Shown piece by piece: positions 28,317-36,860 of a stretch of 45,413 nt of DNA. Below the pieces are notes generated by a model. It was not told the origin of the DNA. It made no database searches and worked only from the letters and a program-made list of their open reading frames with translations. Position 1 is the first letter of the stretch. Each line of letters begins with the position of its first letter. Where the stretch lies: positions 1 through 45,413 of the forward strand of contig DXIF01000160.1 of assembly GCA_019113025.1 (NCBI GenBank), read 5' to 3'. The position numbers and the translations under genes were made by a program. This stretch comes from Candidatus Anaerobiospirillum stercoravium (lineage in GTDB: Bacteria; Pseudomonadota; Gammaproteobacteria; Enterobacterales; Succinivibrionaceae).

Positions 28317-29102
28317 TTAGCGCGCAAAGTGGTGCTTGGCGTCCCCGTGCACCGCCAAGCGATTGATTTGGCTTGCAATAAAAGCCGCGCCAAAGCCGTT
28401 GTCGATATTGACCGTGGCTACCCCATTAGAGCAGGAATTGAGCATGGTTAAAAGCGCCGCCAGACCATGGAAGTTGGCGCCATAGCCCACTGAGGTGGGC
28501 ACTGCGATGACCGGGTTGCCCACCAAACCTCCGATGACGGAGGCCAGGGCCCCTTCCATGCCTGCTACTGCAATGGTGCAGTTGGCCGCCTGAATGGTCT
28601 CGACCTTTGAGAGCAAACGGTGTAGGCCCGCCACGCCCGCATCGTAGATGCGCTCAACCTTGGCGCCAAAAAATTCGCACACTTGCGCCGCTTCCTCGGC
28701 GACCTTGATGTCGGCCGTGCCCGCGGTAACCACGCAAATCATACCTTCGCCGCTTTTACCCCGGCGGTCCGGACTTTGGGTTGAGATGATGGCGCTAATC
28801 GGGTCGTAAAAGAGCTCAGGACTGGTGATTTTTGCTTGCAGCAGCTGCGCTTGCTCCTGACTGCAGCGGGTGCCGAGAATGGCGCCTTCGGTTGTAAGTA
28901 AGTGCTGGAAAATCGCCACTAAATGCTCATCGGCCTTACCTTGGCAAAACACCACCTCGGCCATGCCGGTGCGCAAGTGGCGGTGGGTGTCGAGCTTGGC
29001 ATAGCCTAACTCTAAATACGGGGCGGCTTTGAGCTGGGCCTTGGCCGCGTCAATTGAGAGGGTGCCAGCTTTAACGTCGTGCAGCAGGGCATCAAGATCC
29101 AT
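28317..29102 (-). CDS. larB: Nickel-pincer cofactor carboxylase/hydrolase LarB
   Basis: LarB carboxylates nicotinic acid adenine dinucleotide and hydrolyses it, the first step of nickel-pincer nucleotide synthesis. It has a PurE-like C-terminal domain. Matches include FCQGK in the N-terminal half, GMICVVTAGTADIKVAEEA, IYDAGVAGLHRLL, VAGMEGALASVIGGLV and VPTSVGYGANFHGLAALLTM, then VNIDNGFGAAFIA. The length (261 residues) fits the family. It lies 28 bases before larC and 47 bases after the ABC ATPase genes, all on the minus strand. Confidence 0.95.
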   Translation of the reverse strand: MDLDALLHDVKAGTLSIDAAKAQLKAAPYLELGYAKLDTHRHLRTGMAEVVFCQGKADEHLVAIFQHLLTTEGAILGTRCSQEQAQLLQAKITSPELFYDPISAIISTQSPDRRGKSGEGMICVVTAGTADIKVAEEAAQVCEFFGAKVERIYDAGVAGLHRLLSKVETIQAANCTIAVAGMEGALASVIGGLVGNPVIAVPTSVGYGANFHGLAALLTMLNSCSNGVATVNIDNGFGAAFIASQINRLAVHGDAKHHFAR

Positions 29103-29149
29103 GTCTAGTTCTCCCAGATTTAGTTTGGGCTAGGGGTTAAGGTATTGGG

Positions 29150-30103
29150 TTAAGGCAATTGGTTGCGGTCATGGGTTAGATGGCAGCGCAGGGCATGCCC
29201 GGCCGCGATGAGTTGGAGCTCCGGTGCCCGCTTCAGGCACTCTTCCGTGGCCTGAGGACAGTTCATGAGCCACGGGCAGAGCTTAGCTTGCTGCATCGGA
29301 CAGGTGAGGGTGGGGGCGCCGTTTTGGTTGGGCAGCTGGTTGCTGTGACCTGCCAAGACCTCCGCTGCTTGTTTGAGGCTTTGGACATAGGGGTGACAGA
29401 GCTGGTCGGCGGGGCCTTGCTCTAAGATTTGGCCCTTAAACATCACCGCGATCTCTGGGCATAACTCTTGGGCGCTGGTCAGGTCATGAGTGATAAAGAG
29501 TACGCTCATGCTCGATGCGGCTACCGCGTTCTTGATGACCGTAAGGCAGATGTGCGCCGACTCGGGATCTAAGGCCGAGGTGATTTCATCGCAGACGAGG
29601 AGCTGGGGCTGGAGCGCCAAGCTGCGGATAAGGTTTAAGCGCTGAAGCTGCCCGAGGCTGACCTCGGCGGCGCGGCGCTCCAGCAACTTGGGGTCAAGCT
29701 GCACCTCGTGCATCAGCGCCAGCAGCTGCTGGAGGGCCGCGCTCTTGGTCAGACCTTTGAGGTTGAGCAAAGGCGTGAGCGCATATTGCTGCAGCGACAT
29801 ATGTGGCGCGATCGCGCTGCTAGGGTTTTGGTAAAGGTACTGCATCTGCGCGTAGTAGCGTTGCAGCGCGGGGCCTGAGAGCTGGGAGAGGTCTTGGCCT
29901 AGGAAGCGCACCGTGCCGCTAAAGGGCACGGTGCGGGTCAAAAGGCGCGCCAGGGTCGTCTTGCCACAGCCTGATTGTCCCAACAGGCCGAGGATGTGCC
30001 CCGCTTGTAGCTCAAGCGTGAGCTGGTTTAAGGCCGGCAGCAGCTTGCCGGAGGCGAGGCGATAGTGCACGCTCACCTGCTCATAACTTACTACCGGGGG
30101 CAT
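29150..30103 (-). CDS. ABC transporter ATPase, NikE/DppF type
   Basis: The second ATPase of a nickel/peptide-type ABC importer. Walker A is GQSGCGKTT, the Q-loop is YLYQNP and Walker B is LLVCDEITSALD, with the switch His in FITHDL. The ABC signature reads EVSLGQLQR instead of LSGGQ-QR. The C-terminal extension has the Cys-rich oligopeptide/nickel-type tail (CPMQQAKLCPWLMNCPQATEEC), which may bind a metal or cluster. The start overlaps the preceding ATPase gene by 13 bases. Its place before larB suggests nickel uptake for cofactor synthesis rather than peptide uptake; this is inference from context. Confidence 0.85.
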   Translation of the reverse strand: MPPVVSYEQVSVHYRLASGKLLPALNQLTLELQAGHILGLLGQSGCGKTTLARLLTRTVPFSGTVRFLGQDLSQLSGPALQRYYAQMQYLYQNPSSAIAPHMSLQQYALTPLLNLKGLTKSAALQQLLALMHEVQLDPKLLERRAAEVSLGQLQRLNLIRSLALQPQLLVCDEITSALDPESAHICLTVIKNAVAASSMSVLFITHDLTSAQELCPEIAVMFKGQILEQGPADQLCHPYVQSLKQAAEVLAGHSNQLPNQNGAPTLTCPMQQAKLCPWLMNCPQATEECLKRAPELQLIAAGHALRCHLTHDRNQLP

Positions 30104-30831
30104 GGGCTGGCCTCCGGCGGGGTGGTTTGTTGCGGCGTGATCGTGCCGTCATGCAAGATGTAGCTGCGCTGGGCCATAAAGTGCGCTTCATCGGGATGAT
30201 GGGTGACAAAGAGCAAGGCAAAGCCTAGTTCCTGTTGCAGCGCTTTGAGCTCAGTTAATACCGCTAAGCGGGTGTTGAGATCTAAGGCGGAGGTGAACTC
30301 GTCGGCTAAGATGAGCTTAGGCTTGAGAATGAGGGTGAGCGCCAGCGCCACGCGTTGGCTCATGCCCAGCGAAAACTCATAGCTGTACTGATGCAAGATG
30401 CGCTCAGGATAAGCCAGTTCCAAGCGATAGAGCAGGTCAAGCGCCGCGTGCGTGATGTCGGCCTTACTGCGCCCCGGTTCATGGGCGCGTACCGCCTCGA
30501 TAAAGTGGCTTAGCAGCTTTTGGCGTTCATCGAAGTTTTCGCTGATGTTTTGCCCCATGAGCGCCAAGCCCGGACCACGCAGTGCGCGCCATTGCTGGGG
30601 CTTTAAGTGCCGGAGGTCGTGGCCTAAAAACTTCATTTGGCCTGCTACGGTGAAACGCTGTTTGGGCAGCAAGCCGCAGATAGCCTTGAGCAAGGTGCTT
30701 TTGCCTAGGCCCGAAGTGCCGAGCAAGGCCACGGACTCCCCGGCGTGCACCGTTAGCATCACGTCGTGCATCAGCACTTGCTCGTTAGTGCTGATGCTCA
30801 TAGCCGTAAGTTGCAGCAGCGGCTCAGTCAT
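30091..30831 (-). CDS. ABC transporter ATPase, NikD/DppD type
   Basis: The first ATPase of the importer, 246 residues. Walker A is GTSGLGKST, Walker B is LILADEFTSALD and the switch His is in FVTHHPDEAH. The signature is EFSLGMSQRVALAL, with SLG in place of SGG as in its partner. It lacks the long Cys-rich tail of NikE-type proteins. I chose ATG 30831 (MTEPLLQL), which overlaps the stop of the binding-protein gene by 8 bases (ATGACTGA); the ORF-track start at 30912 lies well inside that gene. Confidence 0.85.
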   Translation of the reverse strand: MTEPLLQLTAMSISTNEQVLMHDVMLTVHAGESVALLGTSGLGKSTLLKAICGLLPKQRFTVAGQMKFLGHDLRHLKPQQWRALRGPGLALMGQNISENFDERQKLLSHFIEAVRAHEPGRSKADITHAALDLLYRLELAYPERILHQYSYEFSLGMSQRVALALTLILKPKLILADEFTSALDLNTRLAVLTELKALQQELGFALLFVTHHPDEAHFMAQRSYILHDGTITPQQTTPPEASPCPR

Positions 30832-32449
30832 GGACGCGCACCTTATCGTCGATGAAGTAGTGGTCAAAGCTGTAAAGGTGTAGGTGGTTAAGCTTGGAGC
30901 TTGCGACCTCATTGATTTCGATGTGGTTGATGAAGAAGGCCGCCACGTCGGATTTAAGCTCGGTGAGCAGATCCTGCGTCAGCGCTTGGCGCCCCTCTTG
31001 ATCAAAGGTCTGGGCCATGGCACTCAACAGCTGTTCAAGCTTTGGACTGTGGTAATGGCCAAAGTTGGCATCGCCTGCGCTGTGGAAGCGGCTGTTCATA
31101 AAGACGTACGGGTCACCCGTGGGCAGTGTGCTGTCGTTGGCGCTAAAGAAGTCAAAGTCCCCGGAGGCCATGATGGCCGGTAAGTTCTCGGCCGGGAACA
31201 AGTTGAGCTTGACCCCCAAGGCGGCAAAGTCTTGCTGTAAGCATTGCGCGATCAGGGCGCTGTCAGCCGAGCCATGGTCGGCTTTGAAGTAATAGTCAAA
31301 GCTTAGCTCCTGCCCGTGAACGTCGCGGGTGCCATCGCCATTGTGGTCGACAATGCCCGCATCATCCAAGATTTGCTTGGCTTGGGCGATGCGATAAGGA
31401 TTGCTCGGGGCAAAGCCCTGGACGAAGTTTGGGGCAATCAGGCTGGCTGCGGGCATGCCCCCAATCAAAGACACGATTTGCTCGCGGTTGATCGCAAGGT
31501 CTAGGGCACGGCGAATCTGGTCTTGGGCCAAGAGCTGATTTTCATGGTTGATATAGACTATGTTGGTGCGCGGGCTGATGCGCCTTTTGACGACATAGTC
31601 GGGATTGTCGACAAAAAGGGGCAAGGTCGCAAAGTTGACTGTGGCAATGAGGTCAACTTGCCCTGATTGCAGCGCGAGGCTGCGCGATTGCTCCTCAGGC
31701 AGATACAGGAACTCTAGTTCCGGTATTAAATCTGCGCTGCCCTTGCGATAGTGCGGGTTGGCGCGCACCGTGACGCTTTGGTTGGGGGTAAAGGCCGTGA
31801 CTTGGTAGGGGCCAGTGGTAATCGGGTGCACGATGGTGACATCAGGCCAAGCAGCATCGTCCGTGCTGGGCAGAGCGTCTTCGGGCAGCTTGATCAGAGC
31901 AAAAAGCGGCTCGCACAGATTGTAAAAGAGCTCCGGCACCGGCTCTTTCGTGGTGATGGTAAGCTCAGTGGCGCTCTCAACCGTGATGTGGTCGAGCTTG
32001 AAGTATTGCGGCGCGCGCGGATTTAAGGCCATGACGCGCTCAAGATTGTTTTTGACATCAACGGCGGTCAGCGCGGTACCATCGCTAAAGGTGAGGTTAG
32101 GACGCAGCGTGATGCGGTAATTGAGCGGGTCAATTACCTCATAGTCTTGGCATAGCCACGGCTCCAAAGCGCCGTTATCGCTCAGGCGCAGCAAGGTTTC
32201 CCCCGCGCCCACGCGCACTAAGACCCACGCGTCGAACATATTCTTGGGGTCAAGCGAGCCCTCTAAGTAGAAGATCCCGGCCTTGATCGCCTCAACCGGC
32301 GCGCTTTGCTGCGCTTGTGCGCTGATTTGTTCGTCATGCTGCTCGTGGGGCGAGCAAGCGCTAAGGGTGAAAGCACTGAGGGCGCAGAGCGTTACGGCGC
32401 TCAAGGCGCTCAAGGCGCGGGCAGGCAACGGCGATTTTGGGGTAAACAT
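30824..32449 (-). CDS. ABC transporter substrate-binding lipoprotein, NikA/DppA family (SBP_bac_5)
   Basis: The extracytoplasmic binding protein of the importer, 541 residues. A signal sequence ends in the lipobox LSAC near residue 30, so it is probably a lipoprotein, followed by a His-containing stretch (SPHEQHDEQ). Family motifs include LEPWLCQDYEVIDPLNYRI, NLTFSDGTALTAVDVKNNLE, TTGPYQV, VRANPHY and RRALDLAINREQIV, the usual SBP_bac_5 pattern. Family members bind nickel complexes, peptides or haem; nickel is favoured here by the downstream lar genes. The start is ATG 32449 (MFTPKS), sharing one base with the TAA of the permease before it (TAATG). Confidence 0.85.
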   Translation of the reverse strand: MFTPKSPLPARALSALSAVTLCALSAFTLSACSPHEQHDEQISAQAQQSAPVEAIKAGIFYLEGSLDPKNMFDAWVLVRVGAGETLLRLSDNGALEPWLCQDYEVIDPLNYRITLRPNLTFSDGTALTAVDVKNNLERVMALNPRAPQYFKLDHITVESATELTITTKEPVPELFYNLCEPLFALIKLPEDALPSTDDAAWPDVTIVHPITTGPYQVTAFTPNQSVTVRANPHYRKGSADLIPELEFLYLPEEQSRSLALQSGQVDLIATVNFATLPLFVDNPDYVVKRRISPRTNIVYINHENQLLAQDQIRRALDLAINREQIVSLIGGMPAASLIAPNFVQGFAPSNPYRIAQAKQILDDAGIVDHNGDGTRDVHGQELSFDYYFKADHGSADSALIAQCLQQDFAALGVKLNLFPAENLPAIMASGDFDFFSANDSTLPTGDPYVFMNSRFHSAGDANFGHYHSPKLEQLLSAMAQTFDQEGRQALTQDLLTELKSDVAAFFINHIEINEVASSKLNHLHLYSFDHYFIDDKVRVHD

Positions 32450-33309
32450 TAGGACTTTCTCGCAGGGCGATAGCTGAGTGCTAACAAATTGCAGCACAGG
32501 GCGCTCACGAAGATAAAGATTAAAGGACCTACTAATAAATGGGGCGCACTTTGCAAGTAAGGCTGGCTCTCAAAGAGCATCGAGCCCCACTCCGGGATGG
32601 GGGGCTGGGTGGCTAGGCCTAAAAACGACAAGGTGGCTAAGGCCAAGATGGCGGCGCTCAAGTCGAGTAAGGCGGTGAGCATAAGCTGCGCTTGAAGCTG
32701 GGGCATCAGATAGTAACGTACGAGCTGCCACATGTTTTCCCCGGCCAAGCGCGCCGCTTGAATATACTCTTCTTGGAGGATGACGTGCGCCCGGTTGTAG
32801 CTAAGCTGCGCAAAGCGCACCCACCAAAACAGGGCCAAGGCCAAGATGCTGTGGGTAAGGCCCACTCCTAGCATGCCCACTAGTAAGATTACCGCTAATT
32901 GCTGGGGAAAGGCCATCAGGACATTGACCACGGTGGTAAAAGCGCGCGCCACGCGCCCTGAGTACAGGGCCGCCGCAAGACCAATGGTGGTGCCCACGAT
33001 TGAGGCGCCGCCAATCAGGACCGCGGCCAAGGGCAGTGAGTAGTACGAGCCCCAGAGCAGGCGGCTTAATTGGTCGCGTCCTAAGCGATCGCAGCCGAGC
33101 CAATGCTCAGCGCTCGGGGCCGCAAGGCTCTGCCTGATGTCCATGGTGTAGGGGTCATAACCAGTGAGCAGCCCGTACCATACCGGGCCGGTCAGCACGA
33201 GGGTAAAGAAGGTAAGAGTGAGCCCCAAGATCAGGTTAAAGCTGAGGTTAAAGTGGTTACGCGGACGCTGCGGCACCACAGCGGGCGCGGTCATAACTGA
33301 CTTAAGCAT
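32449..33309 (-). CDS. ABC transporter permease, NikC/DppC type
   Basis: An inner-membrane permease of the nickel/peptide importer, 286 residues with about six membrane segments. It has the NikC/DppC N-terminal pattern (HWLGCDRLGRDQLSRLLWGSYYSL) and the ATPase-docking EAA-like loop (EEYIQAARLAGENMWQLVRYYL), then SFLGLATQPPIPEWGSML. The ATG overlaps the end of the nikB-like gene by 8 bases. It is co-transcribed with the rest of the cluster. Confidence 0.88.
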   Translation of the reverse strand: MLKSVMTAPAVVPQRPRNHFNLSFNLILGLTLTFFTLVLTGPVWYGLLTGYDPYTMDIRQSLAAPSAEHWLGCDRLGRDQLSRLLWGSYYSLPLAAVLIGGASIVGTTIGLAAALYSGRVARAFTTVVNVLMAFPQQLAVILLVGMLGVGLTHSILALALFWWVRFAQLSYNRAHVILQEEYIQAARLAGENMWQLVRYYLMPQLQAQLMLTALLDLSAAILALATLSFLGLATQPPIPEWGSMLFESQPYLQSAPHLLVGPLIFIFVSALCCNLLALSYRPARKS

Positions 33310-34402
33310 GGGCGACCTCGCTGAGGGTGCGGCGGCTAAAGCGCTTGGTGCACAGAGCCACCGCGGCGTTTAAGCCGGTAAAGATTAAGACGCTGTAGAG
33401 CACATAGGCCACGATGAGATAGAGGTCGCGATAGGTGATCGCCTCCAAGGCGATAAAGCCGAGGCCATGCAAGGAGAAGATGCGCTCAATTACGACTGTG
33501 CCGCACAATAAATGACCGATGCTCAGGCTCAGTAAGGGCAGCAAGCTGGTGGTGGCGCGGGGCAGCACGTGGTGCGTGAGTTGGCGCGTCAGGCTAATGC
33601 CGCGGGCACTAAGGGCCGTAAGATAAGGTGCGCGCAGTTCACTTAAGATGACGGTGCGCACTTGGCGCAGGTAAAAAGCCACTAAGGGCAGAGCAAGGCA
33701 CAGCGCCGGGGCGATGAGGTCTGCGCTGCGGCTCGGACGTAACGTGGTGATGATTCCTAATTTGACGCCAGCAAGATAGAGCACCAAGAGGGCTAACAAG
33801 AAGCTAGGTGCCGACAGCACCAAGATGCTCAGGCCATGGCAGAAGCGATCGATGATACCGTGCGGTTTTAAGGCGCAGTAGATGCCAAGGGGCAGGGTCA
33901 GCAGCATCAGGAAGGCAAAGGCTAGGGTGCACAGAGGCAAGGATACCGCCAAGCCCTCGGCCATAATGGTGCTGACCGGGCGGCCAAAGTGGCTGGATAG
34001 CCCTAGATTGCCTTCGGTGAGGACGCCGCTAAGCCACATTAAGTATTGCTCGGCTACTGGTAGGTCCAGACCAAGCTTTTGGCGTAAGGCCGCGATGACT
34101 TCATGCGAGGTCACGCCCATTGGCTGCAAGTTGTTAAGGGCGGCATCACCTGGAGCTAGCAAGGTCAGGGCAAAGGTGGCCCCGCTTAATAGCAGTAACA
34201 GTAAGGTCAGGGCCGCGAGCTTACGCGCAAGCTTGATCCCAAGCCGCAGCGCCACGTGTAGGGCGCGCGGCAGCGTGCGCGCCAGCGGGCGCGGCAGCGC
34301 GGCGTGCGCTAAGGGGACTGCTGTTTGGTGCGCTGCTTGATGCACGGCTAGGTGCGGAGCTGAGTGCGGCGACGGTGGCAGCACTTCAGTGGGCGTTGGC
34401 AT
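33302..34402 (-). CDS. ABC transporter permease, NikB/DppB type, with His-containing N-terminal extension
   Basis: The partner permease, 366 residues. NikB/DppB features are the FALTLLAPGDAA region, LGLDLPVAEQYLMWLSGVL, GNLGLSSHFGRPV, the EAA-like loop (APYLTALSARGISLTRQL), RATTSLLPLLSLSIGHLLCGTVVIERIFSLHGLG and ITYRDLYLIVAYVL. About 55 residues precede the first membrane segment, more than usual; the first 33 contain five His (13, 17, 21, 25, 33), a possible metal-binding tail at the cytoplasmic face. ATG 34402 follows AAGGAG eight bases upstream. Confidence 0.88.
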   Translation of the reverse strand: MPTPTEVLPPSPHSAPHLAVHQAAHQTAVPLAHAALPRPLARTLPRALHVALRLGIKLARKLAALTLLLLLLSGATFALTLLAPGDAALNNLQPMGVTSHEVIAALRQKLGLDLPVAEQYLMWLSGVLTEGNLGLSSHFGRPVSTIMAEGLAVSLPLCTLAFAFLMLLTLPLGIYCALKPHGIIDRFCHGLSILVLSAPSFLLALLVLYLAGVKLGIITTLRPSRSADLIAPALCLALPLVAFYLRQVRTVILSELRAPYLTALSARGISLTRQLTHHVLPRATTSLLPLLSLSIGHLLCGTVVIERIFSLHGLGFIALEAITYRDLYLIVAYVLYSVLIFTGLNAAVALCTKRFSRRTLSEVAHA

Positions 34403-34463
34403 CTGGTTGCTCCTTGCTCTGTGATCTTAAAGTGTAATGGATCTTACGGGTTTAGGCTGTGAG

Positions 34464-35381
34464 CTAGAGCCCGACCGTGAGGGTGAGCACGTGCGTGGCA
34501 AAGCCTAAGATTAGGGCGCTTAACACCACAAAGAGCAGGTAATAGCAAAAGTGCTTGAGGCCAAGCACCGCTTTGAGCGCGGCGAGATTGTTGATCTTGG
34601 TGGCAGGCCCTGAGATCATGAACGCCACCGCCGCAGCCTTGGACATGCCGGACGCGAGCCACATGACGAGAATTGGGATGGTGCCACCGCCACACATATA
34701 AAGCGGCACGCCTAAGGTGGCTGCATAGAGGATGCTCATGGGATTGCCCTTACCTAGTACTTGGGCGATGGCATCTTGCGGAATGTGAATTGAGAACAGG
34801 GCCGAGAGCAACATACCGGCGATGAAGTAAGGCAAGGTGGCCTTGAGGTTGCGCCCGACGTTTTTGAGGTAGCGCATGACTAGGTTCGGGTCGGTATCGT
34901 TATTGCGTCCCGGGCCAAAGCTAGTGAAATTGAAAAATGCTTTGTTGTTAAAGCAGTATCTGAGCAGAAAGCCTGCCGCGAGCGCCATGATAAGGCAGGT
35001 GACGATGCGCAGGGTGAACACAGTAGGGCCAAGGGCCAAGGAATAGGCAATCAGTTGCGGGTTTAACAGCACGGAGGCCACCATAAAGCAGCCCAAGTAG
35101 TCTTGGCGCACGCCTTGGTGATAAAGCGCTGCCACTAAAGGCAGCGTGCCATACATGCAAATAGGGGAGGCAAAGCCCAGTAAGGCGGCGATCACAAGAC
35201 CTAACAAGCCCATGCTGACGCCTACCTGCGCGGTCAACAGGCGCTTTAACTGATCTTTACCAAATACCGAGATGGCCGAGCCTAGCAGCGTGCCTAGGAC
35301 ATAAAACCAGAACAGCTGCCGTACTTGGATATCCAGGTAGTAGTACAGGTAGATCGCTTCACGCTCGATTAAGTCTAGCAC
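34464..35381 (-). CDS. UPF0718/DUF318 (YraQ-type) membrane permease
   Basis: A predicted inner-membrane permease of the DUF318 family (YraQ, SO_0444-type), 305 residues with about eight membrane segments. The duplicated family signature is present in altered form: SPICMYGTLPLVAAL in the first half and PLYMCGGGTIPILVMW in the second, each with one Cys. Both repeats end in LNPQL- or ATKINN-type motifs that are typical. Relatives have been linked to metal or metalloid export, but the substrate here is unknown. GTG 35381 follows GGGAGG at 5 bases. It sits between the DUF362 gene and the nickel-type importer in the same operon. Confidence 0.8.
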   Translation of the reverse strand: MLDLIEREAIYLYYYLDIQVRQLFWFYVLGTLLGSAISVFGKDQLKRLLTAQVGVSMGLLGLVIAALLGFASPICMYGTLPLVAALYHQGVRQDYLGCFMVASVLLNPQLIAYSLALGPTVFTLRIVTCLIMALAAGFLLRYCFNNKAFFNFTSFGPGRNNDTDPNLVMRYLKNVGRNLKATLPYFIAGMLLSALFSIHIPQDAIAQVLGKGNPMSILYAATLGVPLYMCGGGTIPILVMWLASGMSKAAAVAFMISGPATKINNLAALKAVLGLKHFCYYLLFVVLSALILGFATHVLTLTVGL

Positions 35382-35423
35382 CTTTGCCTCCCTTGCCCTT
35401 GTGCTATCTCGGGCTGGTGGTGA

Positions 35424-36437
35424 TTACTTATCTAAGGACACCAGCTGATAGTTCTTTTGGCCTAAGCCCATCTTCACGGCGTGATCTAAGATGTGGGGGC
35501 CTTGACGGCTTTCCATACGCTCGATGAGTGAGGCGCCATCCGGGGCTTGGTAAACCAAATCAACGCAGGCTTGGTCTAAGGCGACAGGGTCAAGTGATGC
35601 CAAGATACCAATGTCATGCATATCGACCGGAGCAGGGTCACCATCGCAGTCGCAGTCAACCGACATATTGTTCATGACCGAGATGTAGAGCATCTTCTCG
35701 CCCTGGTCGAAGTAGTCGCTGACGGCGTCAGCCGCTTCGGCCATCGACTCGATGAACTCAACATGCTCTGGGGTGTCAATTGGACCGTAGGCGCCCCACT
35801 CGAACTTATCGGTGTGACCTGCGGTGTGAATCAGATTCTTGCCCTCTTGCGAGGCGACACCAATTGAGATGTTCTTGAGCGCGCCGCCTAAGCCGCCCAT
35901 GGCGTGGCCCTTAAAGTGAGTCAGTACCACCATGAAGTCGTAGTTGGCAAGATGGCTGCCTACCCGGTCGGATTTTAGGTGCACTCCGCCGGTAACCGGG
36001 ATCTCCATCGAGCCCTCTTCGTCCATGATGTCGACGGGCGCAATGGCATCAAAGCCGTGATCCTTGATGACCTGGCGGTGGGCCAAGGTCGACGAGCGTG
36101 AGCCGCCGTAGGCGGTATTGCACTCAACGATGGTGCCATCAAACTTTTGCACTAAGTCCTTGATGAGCTCAGGGGCTAAGTGATTGTTGTTACCAGCCTC
36201 ACCGGTCGAGAGCTTGAAAGCAACCTTGCCTGAAGGCACGCGCCCTAAGGCCTCGTAGGCGGCCATTAAGCCTGCAGGGCTGATGTCCTTGGTGAAGTAA
36301 ACCACAGGAGCTGAGCTCTCAGTGACCCGGTGCTCGAGCTTTGAGAAGTCGATGTCAGCGGCTTGCGCAGTCGAGCCCATGACGCCGCTTAAAGCCAGAG
36401 CCATGAGCGTGGCTTGAGCTAATTTCTTGAGTTGCAT
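35424..36437 (-). CDS. DUF362 protein with signal peptide; candidate LarA-like nickel-pincer enzyme
   Basis: A 337-residue DUF362-family protein. Residues 1-26 form a Sec-type signal peptide (KKLAQ, hydrophobic core, cleavage near AQA), so it is probably exported; no twin-Arg motif is seen. The conserved core has HFKGHAMGGLGGALKN then ISIGVAS and IHTAG. His178, Lys188 and His204 have the same spacing as LarA His174, Lys184 and His200, which bind substrate, cofactor and nickel. The LarA His108 position appears to be Ser113 (YGGSRSST). A C-terminal DCDCDGDPAP then DIGILASLDPVALDQAC is typical of DUF362. It is the first gene of the operon carrying the importer and larBCE. ATG 36437 fits TTAGGA upstream better than GTG 36443. 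Family assignment is firm; the LarA link is inference. Confidence 0.8.
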   Translation of the reverse strand: MQLKKLAQATLMALALSGVMGSTAQAADIDFSKLEHRVTESSAPVVYFTKDISPAGLMAAYEALGRVPSGKVAFKLSTGEAGNNNHLAPELIKDLVQKFDGTIVECNTAYGGSRSSTLAHRQVIKDHGFDAIAPVDIMDEEGSMEIPVTGGVHLKSDRVGSHLANYDFMVVLTHFKGHAMGGLGGALKNISIGVASQEGKNLIHTAGHTDKFEWGAYGPIDTPEHVEFIESMAEAADAVSDYFDQGEKMLYISVMNNMSVDCDCDGDPAPVDMHDIGILASLDPVALDQACVDLVYQAPDGASLIERMESRQGPHILDHAVKMGLGQKNYQLVSLDK

Positions 36438-36492
36438 AACCACATCCTAAGATTGTTGTTAGGAAATTGTCCGTTTGAGGTCATTGAGTCGC

Positions 36493-36550
36493 AGTTTGAC
36501 TAACTTCGGTCGCGTAAGTTTTGGCGCGTAAGTTCGGTCGCGGTCAAACT
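36493..36550. promoter_or_regulatory. Direct repeats flanked by an inverted repeat upstream of the lar operon
   Basis: AGTTTGAC (36493-36500) and GTCAAACT (36543-36550) form a perfect 8-bp inverted repeat. Between them lie TAACTTCGGTCGCG (36501) and TAAGTTCGGTCGCG (36529), 28 bp apart with one mismatch. The cluster is about 55-115 bases upstream of the first operon gene and looks like an operator. Confidence 0.5.
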
Positions 36551-36566
36551 TTGGCTCAGTCTCACT

Positions 36567-36860
36567 CTAAAACAAGAGCGCGGCGCGGTGGGGGATGAGA
36601 GAGAATCGGGCAAGGATTAGAGAAAAAGTGCTAAAGATCCGCGCCCGTAGGGGCGCGCTCGCGCTGCCTGAAGGCACACGGCCTAGGGCCTCATAGGTGG
36701 CCATTAGACCTTGGGGGCTGATATCCGAGGTGAAGTAGACCGTAGGCGCGCTCGCGGCGCTGACGCGGTGCTCAAGCTTGAAAAAGTCAATCTCCGCGGC
36801 ACTGACGCTGCCGCTTAAAGCTACCGCCGCGATTGCGGCATATAAGTGCTTAAGCTTCAT
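36567..36860 (-). pseudogene. Truncated DUF362 paralogue (5' remnant)
   Basis: The first 60 or so residues repeat the start of the neighbouring DUF362 protein, including signal peptide, the EIDFFKLEHRVSAASAPTVYF stretch in near-identical form, and YEALGRVPSG. Similarity stops abruptly after VPSG and is replaced by about 30 unrelated residues, so the H-x9-K-x15-H core is missing. The ribosome-binding site (AGGAG, 6 bases before ATG 36860) is intact and resembles that of the full copy. A 7-bp GC-rich hairpin lies right at the breakpoint. It may be a deletion remnant or a translated leader ahead of the operon. Confidence 0.75.
36640..36657 (-). terminator. Hairpin at the breakpoint of the truncated DUF362 gene
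   Basis: CGCGCCC (36640-36646) and GGGCGCG (36651-36657) pair around a 4-base loop. On the minus strand the stem is followed within a few bases by ATCTTTAGCACTTTTTC, a moderately U-rich stretch. Confidence 0.45.
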
